From: Streptomyces sp. STR69
GTDB lineage: Bacteria; Actinomycetota; Actinomycetes; Streptomycetales; Streptomycetaceae
Length of the DNA: 64,000 nt
Assembly: GCF_024519455.1 (NCBI RefSeq)
Contig: NZ_JALJRY010000031.1
Coordinates: 57,908-121,907 of the forward strand
Direction of reading: 5' to 3'
Translations under genes and position numbers: made by a program
Part shown: positions 58,288 to 64,000 of the stretch, piece after piece
Numbering within the stretch: position 1 is the stretch's first letter
How the letters are laid out: the number at the start of each line of letters is the position of its first letter
Notes under the pieces: model-generated
Database searches by the model: none
The model's input: only the letters and a program-made list of their open reading frames with translations
Told to the model about the DNA's origin: nothing

Positions 58288-59655
58288 ATGGTGAAGGAAC
58301 GCGCGCGCATTCTCGTTGTCGGTGGCGGCTACGTCGGGATGTACACGGCCCTGCGCCTTCAGAAGAAGTTGAAACGTGAAATCAGGCGCGGGCAGGTCGA
58401 GATCACGGTAGTCAGCCCCGACCCTTATATGACGTATCAGCCGTTTCTCCCCGAGGCCGCCGCCGGTTCGATCTCCCCCCGCCATGTCGTCGTCCCGCTG
58501 CGCCGCGTCCTCGACCGGTGCCGGGTCGTCATCGGCGAGGCCACCGCCATCGACCACGGCAAGCGCACCGCGACCCTCAGCACCCTCGCCACCGAGGAGG
58601 AGGGCACCGGCACGGAAGAGCTGTCGTACGACGAACTCGTCCTGGCCCCCGGCTCGATCTCGCGCACCCTCCCCATCCCCGGTCTCGCCGAGCACGGCGT
58701 CGGCTTCAAGACCGTCGAGGAGGCCATCGGCCTGCGCAACCACGTCATCGAGCAACTGGACATCGCCTCCTCCACCCGCGACCCCGCGGTCCGCGACGCG
58801 GCCCTGACCTTCGTCTTCGTAGGAGGCGGTTACGCCGGCGTCGAGGCGCTCGGCGAGCTGGAGGACATGGCCCGCTACGCCGTGCGCTACTACCACAACG
58901 TCGACGCCGACGACATGAAGTGGATCCTCGTGGAGGCCTCGAACTGCATCCTCCCCGAGGTCGGCCAGGAGATGGGCACCTACACCGTCACCCAGCTCCG
59001 CAGACGCAACATCCAGGTCCTCCTGGAGACCCGCCTCGAATCCTGCGCCGACCGCGTCGCCGTACTCGACGACGGCCAGCGCTTCCCCACCCGCACGCTC
59101 GTGTGGACGGCCGGCGTCAAACCCCACCCGGTCCTCGCCGCCACCGACCTCCCGCTCACCGCGCACGGCCGCCTCAAGTGCACCCCGGAGCTGACGATCG
59201 AGGGCGCCACGCACGCGTGGGCCGCGGGAGACGCGGCAGCCGTCCCCGACGTGACCGCCGACGCGCCCGGCACGGAGACCGCCCCCAACGCCCAGCACGC
59301 GGTCCGCCAGGCCAAGGTCCTCGGGGACAACATCGCGCACTCCCTGCGGGGCGAGCCCCTGCAGACGTACGCCCACAAGTACGTCGGCTCGGTCGCTTCC
59401 CTGGGACTGCACAAAGGTGTCGCGCAGGTCTACGGACGGAAGCTGAAGGGCTACCCTGCCTGGTTCATGCACCGCGTCTACCACCTCAGCAGGGTGCCCA
59501 CCTTCAACCGCAAGGCCCGCGTGCTCGCCGAATGGACCCTGGCGGGGCTCTTCAAACGGGAGATCGTGTCCCTGGGTTCACTCGAACACCCGCGAGCCGA
59601 GTTCGAACTCGCGGCCGGTGGGAAGCCTCCGCACGACCCGAAGGGGTCGAACTGA
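58288..59655 (+). CDS. ndh: Type II NADH dehydrogenase
   Basis: 455 residues. FAD-binding motif ARILVVGGGYVGMYTALRLQ and NADH-binding motif LTFVFVGGGYAGVEALGELE, with ATHAWAAGDAAAVPD contacting FAD. The C-terminal part (VYHLSRVPTFNRKARVLAEW, TLAGLF) is an amphipathic membrane-association region. It passes electrons from NADH to menaquinone without pumping protons. ATG 58288. Divergent from atrA, as in other Streptomyces by memory. Confidence 0.92.
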   Translation: MVKERARILVVGGGYVGMYTALRLQKKLKREIRRGQVEITVVSPDPYMTYQPFLPEAAAGSISPRHVVVPLRRVLDRCRVVIGEATAIDHGKRTATLSTLATEEEGTGTEELSYDELVLAPGSISRTLPIPGLAEHGVGFKTVEEAIGLRNHVIEQLDIASSTRDPAVRDAALTFVFVGGGYAGVEALGELEDMARYAVRYYHNVDADDMKWILVEASNCILPEVGQEMGTYTVTQLRRRNIQVLLETRLESCADRVAVLDDGQRFPTRTLVWTAGVKPHPVLAATDLPLTAHGRLKCTPELTIEGATHAWAAGDAAAVPDVTADAPGTETAPNAQHAVRQAKVLGDNIAHSLRGEPLQTYAHKYVGSVASLGLHKGVAQVYGRKLKGYPAWFMHRVYHLSRVPTFNRKARVLAEWTLAGLFKREIVSLGSLEHPRAEFELAAGGKPPHDPKGSN

Positions 59656-59890
59656 CCGGACCGAGGAACTCCACCGGCGGCCCCGGCGTCTGACGAATAT
59701 CGGCCCGGTCCGCCACACTGCCAGACTGGTCCACGACTTCGGGCGGGCCCGCGCCCGCCCGTCCCACCCAAGAGGCTCTCCCCACTGTGCTGCATCCCCC
59801 GGCGACCGATGTGCGGCCCCCACCGCGCGGCCCCCGGACCCCCGGCAGGGTCCGGAACCGGCCGACGACACCTACACGAGGCAAGGATTC

Positions 59891-61549
59891 GTGAACTTCA
59901 CGCGCTGGAGCGCCCGGCTCCCCGGAACGCAGCGCCGCGCCGCAGCGCGGACCGACCACCAGGTCACCCCGGACCGCCGGGGCGAGGGCTCCGTACCCGC
60001 GGCCCGCGCCGAGCAGCTCACCGACGAGCCGCCGCCCGTCCCCGCCGTCGACGACCTGCCCGTCCGCGAGGTCCTCGACCGCGTCCCGGCCCTCGTCGCC
60101 CTGGTGCACGGCCCCGACCAGCGCATCGCGTACGTCAACGACGCCTACGTGGCCGCCTTCGGCGACCGCCCCCTGGGAGCACCGGCCCGCGACGCGCTCC
60201 CCGAGCTCGACGAACTCGGCCTGCTCCCGCTCCTCGACCAGGTCCTGCGCAGCGGCAAGCCCCGCACCCTCAAGTCCCGCAAGGCCCCCGGCGGCCGGTC
60301 CTACACCTTCACCTGCACCCCGGTCGCCAAGAGCGCCGACGGCGGCGAGGGCGGCGTCCTGATCTTCGCCACCGACGTCACCGACCACGCCGAGGCCGCC
60401 GAGCGCCTGCGCACCAGCGAACGCCGCCAGCGCGAGACCGCCGTAACGCTCCAGCGCTCCCTGCTCCCCCAGGAGCTCGAAGAGCCCGACGACCTCCGCA
60501 TCGCCGCCACCTACCAGCCCGGCGGCACCGAGGCCGCGGTCGGCGGCGACTGGTACGACGTGATCACCCTCGGCGGCGGCCGGACCGCCCTGGTCATCGG
60601 CGACGTCATGGGCCGGGGCGTCCGCGCGGCGGCCGTCATGGGCCAACTCCGCACCGCCGTCCGCGCGTACGCCCGCCTCGACCTGCCCCCGCACGAGATC
60701 CTCCAGCTGCTGGACGGCCTCGCCACGGAGATCGACGCCAACCAGATCGCCACCTGCGTGTACGCCATCTTCGACCCGAACGAGGGCCGCCTGGTGTACG
60801 CCTCCGCCGGCCACCTCCCGATCCTCGTCCGCGACGAGACGGGCACGGTCCAGCGCGCCGACGAACCCACCGGCCCCCCGCTCGGCACCGGCGGCTGGAT
60901 CCACTCCTCCGGCACGATCCCGCTCAGCCCCGGCTCCACCGCGGTCCTCTACACGGACGGCCTGGTGGAGCGCAGGGACGAGGACCTCGACGAGGGAATC
61001 GCCTCCCTGGAGCGCGCGTTGGCCGGCGCCACCGGCACCCCCCAGGTCGTCTGCGACCGCCTGGTCCGCTCGCTCGGCGTCACCGCCGACCACGACGACG
61101 ACGTCGCCGTCCTGGTCGTCCAGCACCCGACCCGCACCGGCCACGACGGCGATCTCTTCCGCAACGCGGCCCTGGAGCTGCTCGGCGGAGTGGAAGCGGC
61201 CCCACGCGCGCGTGCCTTCGCCTCCGGAGTCCTCACCAGCTGGCGCTTCCCCACCGAACTGCACGACCTCGGCGTCCTGGCCGCCAGCGAACTCGTCGCC
61301 AACAGCCTCCAGCACGGCACCCCACCGATGCGCCTCCGCCTGCGCCGCACCGACCGCCGCCTCATCGTCGAGGTCACGGACGGCGACGACCACCTCCCGC
61401 GCCGCCGCCGCGCCGAACCCGCCGACGAGTCCGGCCGCGGCATCGCGATCGTCGCGACAATCGCCACCACCTGGGGCTCCCGCCGCACCCCCGGCGGCGG
61501 CAAGGCCGTCTGGTGCGAGTTCGTCCTCCCCAAGACGCCCCCGGTATGA
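59891..61549 (+). CDS. PAS - SpoIIE phosphatase - HATPase signalling protein
   Basis: 552 residues. A PAS domain (about 60-170, RVPALVALVHGPDQRIAYVN) leads to a SpoIIE PP2C-type phosphatase domain (about 185-410: AAVGGDWYDVITLGGGRTAL, VIGDVMGRGVRA, VLYTDGLVERRDE, HDDDVAVLVVQ). A C-terminal RsbW-like HATPase follows (about 430-552: LGVLAASELVANSLQHGTPP and GRGIAIVATIATTWG). So one protein carries an anti-sigma-like kinase and the opposing phosphatase. GTG 59891 with AAGGA upstream. It ends one base before the convergent MFS gene. Confidence 0.92.
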   Translation: MNFTRWSARLPGTQRRAAARTDHQVTPDRRGEGSVPAARAEQLTDEPPPVPAVDDLPVREVLDRVPALVALVHGPDQRIAYVNDAYVAAFGDRPLGAPARDALPELDELGLLPLLDQVLRSGKPRTLKSRKAPGGRSYTFTCTPVAKSADGGEGGVLIFATDVTDHAEAAERLRTSERRQRETAVTLQRSLLPQELEEPDDLRIAATYQPGGTEAAVGGDWYDVITLGGGRTALVIGDVMGRGVRAAAVMGQLRTAVRAYARLDLPPHEILQLLDGLATEIDANQIATCVYAIFDPNEGRLVYASAGHLPILVRDETGTVQRADEPTGPPLGTGGWIHSSGTIPLSPGSTAVLYTDGLVERRDEDLDEGIASLERALAGATGTPQVVCDRLVRSLGVTADHDDDVAVLVVQHPTRTGHDGDLFRNAALELLGGVEAAPRARAFASGVLTSWRFPTELHDLGVLAASELVANSLQHGTPPMRLRLRRTDRRLIVEVTDGDDHLPRRRRAEPADESGRGIAIVATIATTWGSRRTPGGGKAVWCEFVLPKTPPV

Positions 61550-61550
61550 C

Positions 61551-62837
61551 CTACACGTCCGCACCGACGGGCTCGACGGCCCCCCGAGCGACCACCAGAC
61601 TCCCCTTCGCCCGCCACGGCTGATCCTGTACGGCGGTCAACTGCCGCCCCAGCCGCACGGCGAGCACGCTGATCCCCAGCGAGAACACCAGGAACATCAC
61701 GACGTACGGCCCCGGCAGCGAGGCCCCGAGCGGCCCGCCCACCGCGGGCCCGACGGCCAGCGCGAGCTGCTTCACCAGGGCGAAGGCCGAGTTGTACTGC
61801 CCGGCCATCCCCTCCGGCGCCAGATCGGCGACCAGCGGCGCGATGGTCGGCGACAACATCGCCTCACCGAGCCCGAACAGCGCGTACGTCGACACGAACG
61901 CGGCCGTCGCCATCTCCTGACTCCCGTGCCCGAGCCCGGCATACCCGGCCGTGACCCAGGCCAGCGCCCAGATCAGCCCGACCCCGGCGATCACCCTGGA
62001 CCGCCGCCGCCGCTCGACGAACTTCAGCACCGCGAACTGCGCGACCACGATCATCGCGGTGTTCGCGGCCAACGCCGTCCCGAGCGCGGACGTGGAAATC
62101 CCGGCGGCCTCGACCCCGTAGGCACTCAGCCCGGACTCGAACTGCCCATAGCAGGCAAAGAACATGACGAAGCCGAGCACGCTCAGCTGCACCATGGCCC
62201 GATTGCCGAGCAACTGCTTCCAGGCACCCTTGCCCGACACCCGCGAGGGAGCGTCCCCGATGACCGGTGAGTGCGGCATCCGCACGGTCGCCATCACCCC
62301 GGCGAGCACCAGGAACATCGCCGACTCGATCCCGAACAACAGCGTGAACGACGACGCACTGGTCGTGTCGACCAGATGACCGCCGATGAGCCCACCGACA
62401 CCGAGCCCGAGGTTCTGCAGAAAGAACTGCATGGCAAACGCCCGCGACCGCGTCTCGGCGGTCGAACACTCCACGATCATCGTGGCGAGCGCCGGCTGCA
62501 TCACGGCCTGCCCGGCCCCGAGCCCGGCAGCCGACACCAGCACAGCCGTCGCGTTCCCCGCCAGCCCCAGACTCAGCGCTCCTACGGCGGCCACGACCAG
62601 GGCGACGAGCAGAACCGGCCGCGGGCCACGCCGGACGATGGCCCGCCCGGCGAACGGCAGCACGATCAGCGCGGCCACGGCGAAGACGGCGAGCACGAGC
62701 CCCGCCGTCATACCTCCAAGACCCCGCACCTGCGCCACATAGACGTACAGGTACGGGACCGTGAAGCCGAGCCCGAACGCGCTGAGTGCGTTGCCCACGT
62801 GGATCCGGCGCATCGCTGCGCCCATCGCCCTGGTCAC
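61551..62837 (-). CDS. MFS transporter
   Basis: 428 residues, 12 transmembrane helices. N-terminal helix LSAFGLGFTVPYLYVYVAQV, the cytoplasmic loop GRAIVRRGPRPVLL between helices 2 and 3, and VSAAGLGAGQAVMQPALATM in the fourth helix are of the drug-efflux MFS class. GTG 62837 was chosen because GAGG lies five bases upstream. Divergent from a MarR gene 98 bp away, which is the classical repressor-exporter pair. Substrate unknown. Confidence 0.88.
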   Translation of the reverse strand: MTRAMGAAMRRIHVGNALSAFGLGFTVPYLYVYVAQVRGLGGMTAGLVLAVFAVAALIVLPFAGRAIVRRGPRPVLLVALVVAAVGALSLGLAGNATAVLVSAAGLGAGQAVMQPALATMIVECSTAETRSRAFAMQFFLQNLGLGVGGLIGGHLVDTTSASSFTLLFGIESAMFLVLAGVMATVRMPHSPVIGDAPSRVSGKGAWKQLLGNRAMVQLSVLGFVMFFACYGQFESGLSAYGVEAAGISTSALGTALAANTAMIVVAQFAVLKFVERRRRSRVIAGVGLIWALAWVTAGYAGLGHGSQEMATAAFVSTYALFGLGEAMLSPTIAPLVADLAPEGMAGQYNSAFALVKQLALAVGPAVGGPLGASLPGPYVVMFLVFSLGISVLAVRLGRQLTAVQDQPWRAKGSLVVARGAVEPVGADV

Positions 62838-62935
62838 GTTCACCTCAATCAACTAGTTAGACCTGAAGACTTAGAAGCTAAAGAGTACATACTCAAGGAC
62901 TTCAAGGCAAAGGAAGCCCGTGCCATACTGCGCGC
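62838..62935. promoter_or_regulatory. MFS-MarR divergent operator region
   Basis: 98 AT-rich bases. GAGTA-CA-TACTC (62883-62894) is a perfect palindrome and CTTAG-AAG-CTAAAG (62870-62883) a near one next to it. AACTAGTT lies at 62850-62857. The region is likely to hold MarR sites and both promoters. Confidence 0.65.
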
Positions 62936-63484
62936 ATGGCCGACACCAGCGGCGTCCCGGAGCCGACGCTCGACGAACAGATCGCCGCCTACCAGCGCGA
63001 ATTCCGGGACCTCGACCCCCAGGTCGAGAAGATCGTTTCGGCCCTGGGCCGCCTCAACCGCCGTATGAACGTCGCCTACGGCCGTCAGACCGCGAACCTC
63101 GGCATCAGCAGCGCCGACTGGGAGGTCCTCAAGGCCCTCGTCCTCGCCGGCGACCCCTACCGGATGGGCCCCAGCGACCTCGCCAAGCGCCTCGGCCTCA
63201 CGCCGGCCGCGATGACCCACCGGATCGACCGCATGGTCTCCGAGGGGCTGGTCACCAGGGAGCGGGACGAGTCCAACCGCGTCCGCGTGATCGTGGAGCT
63301 GACCCCCGAGGGCCGCGGCAAGTGGCTGGAGGCGATGCGTATGGCGACGGTCTTCGAGGAGGACCTGCTCCAGGACCTGTCGCCGGACGAGCGCACGGTC
63401 CTCGGCGAGGTCCTCACCCGGCTGCTGCGTAGGGTGGAGCACGCCCAGCCGGACGCGGGCGGGCGCCTGACCGACCTGGACTGA
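62936..63484 (+). CDS. MarR-family regulator
   Basis: 182 residues. Dimerisation helices frame a winged helix: SADWEVLKALVLAGDPYRMG, PSDLAKRLGLTPAAMTHRID and the wing VTRERDESNRVRVIVELTPE. The TPAAMTHRIDRMVSEGL recognition helix is of the MarR class that responds to small aromatics. ATG 62936. Divergent from an MFS exporter, so it presumably represses the exporter and itself. Confidence 0.9.
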   Translation: MADTSGVPEPTLDEQIAAYQREFRDLDPQVEKIVSALGRLNRRMNVAYGRQTANLGISSADWEVLKALVLAGDPYRMGPSDLAKRLGLTPAAMTHRIDRMVSEGLVTRERDESNRVRVIVELTPEGRGKWLEAMRMATVFEEDLLQDLSPDERTVLGEVLTRLLRRVEHAQPDAGGRLTDLD

Positions 63485-63519
63485 GCGGTCTCCGACCAGC
63501 CTCCGACTCGCCCAGGAAA

Positions 63520-64000
63520 AGATCTTGACAGGGGTGGTTGACACGCCCCTCCTCGATCCGTAAAGTTCTTCGGGTTGCCGCCGAGCCGTAACGGTTCTCC
63601 GGCAACACCTCCGCCGCGACAGCGGCAACCCAAACCATCCGCACGATCTCCCAACGGGATTGATTTCGGCGTGCCCGAATTCAATTCGATTTGGGCTCGG
63701 CTGTGTTCGATCAGGTCACTGGACCTCGATTGGAACTCCGCCGGGGGAATCGGCTAAGGTTTGAGACGTCGGAACGGCCCAAGGGCCGGGATGGCAGCCC
63801 CCTCTGACTGGGAGTCAGGCCCGAAAGGATCTGATAGAGTCGGAGTCGCCGGAAAGGGAAACGCGGAAGCGGGAACCTGGAAAGCACCGAGGAAATCGGG
63901 ACCGGAAACGGTCTGATAGAGTCGGAAACGCAAGACCGAAGGGAAAAGCCCGGAGGAAAGCCCGAGAGGGTGAGTACAAAGGAAGCGTCCGTTCCTTGAG
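63520..64000 (+). promoter_or_regulatory. Ribosomal RNA operon promoters and leader
   Basis: No gene. TTGACA (63538-63543) and TAAAGT (63561-63566), 17 bp apart, form a vegetative-type promoter; another TTGACA is at 63525-63530. A second possible promoter is TTGGAA (63730-63735) with TAAGGT (63755-63760), spacing 19. TCTGATAGAGTCGGA occurs twice, at 63830-63844 and 63912-63926. The end of the window (CGGAGGAAAGCCCGAGAGGG, then GTGAGTACAAAGGAAGCGTC) is the conserved leader just upstream of 16S rRNA in Streptomyces. The 16S gene itself is beyond the window. Confidence 0.85.

Overview
The window comes from a high-GC actinomycete, almost certainly Streptomyces. Third codon positions are strongly G/C, GTG starts and 4-bp ATGA/GTGA overlaps are common, and several signatures are typical of the genus: SigF/ANTAR/STAS stress genes, a SARP-NB-ARC-TPR regulator, an AtrA-like TetR beside a type II NADH dehydrogenase, DUF5994 proteins and the upstream leader of a ribosomal RNA operon. 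The order PrsW - trmB - FAD oxidoreductase - NsdA-like regulator - asparagine-synthase-like - SARP - ECF sigma - atrA - ndh - SpoIIE phosphatase - MFS - MarR (about 43.7-63.5 kb) matches, from memory, a conserved core block of Streptomyces chromosomes.

Layout. 0-12 kb: a MerR-like regulator behind a long non-coding leader, an alpha/beta hydrolase with divergent TetR, then a stress-signalling region. Two paralogous STAS - GAF/ANTAR - GAF/ANTAR cassettes flank a SigF-type sigma factor, a PRC-barrel protein and a small membrane protein. Two DUF5994 genes flank a fatty-acid desaturase. 12.2-17.2 kb: a zinc-starvation locus with three Zur-box-like sites, znuA-znuC-znuB-znuB-zur, a cysteine-free ribosomal protein L32, and a visibly collapsed COG0523 (CobW-like) GTPase pseudogene.

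17.2-26.4 kb is an accessory island that starts exactly where the GTPase pseudogene loses homology. It encodes a SLOG-type protein, a gene with an in-frame 9-bp tandem repeat, a small membrane protein, and three membrane proteins sharing one cytoplasmic domain with a LxLRxF strand and a TIR-like WE motif. It also holds a lower-GC two-gene operon of a ThsB-like TIR protein and a caspase-like peptidase, which I read as a type IV Thoeris-like anti-phage module. This is the most interesting part of the window.

26.5-43.7 kb is mixed. It has an FMN reductase, an M23 peptidase, an arsenic locus (arsM divergent from arsR-aqpS-arsC-nudix), a collapsed ABC exporter pseudogene, an SGNH hydrolase and an MMPL transporter. 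A stand-alone ribA, a MarR regulator and a domain-swapped RibD-like enzyme share one palindrome type. Then come an alginate-lyase-like lipoprotein, an initiator tRNA with terminator, a PP2C phosphatase, a c-di-AMP riboswitch in front of an M23 peptidase, and an aldo/keto reductase.

43.7-64 kb is the conserved block above. It includes a single-polypeptide ECF sigma / zinc-finger anti-sigma / transmembrane / NPCBM fusion and ends in the promoter and leader region of an rRNA operon whose 16S gene should begin just beyond the window.
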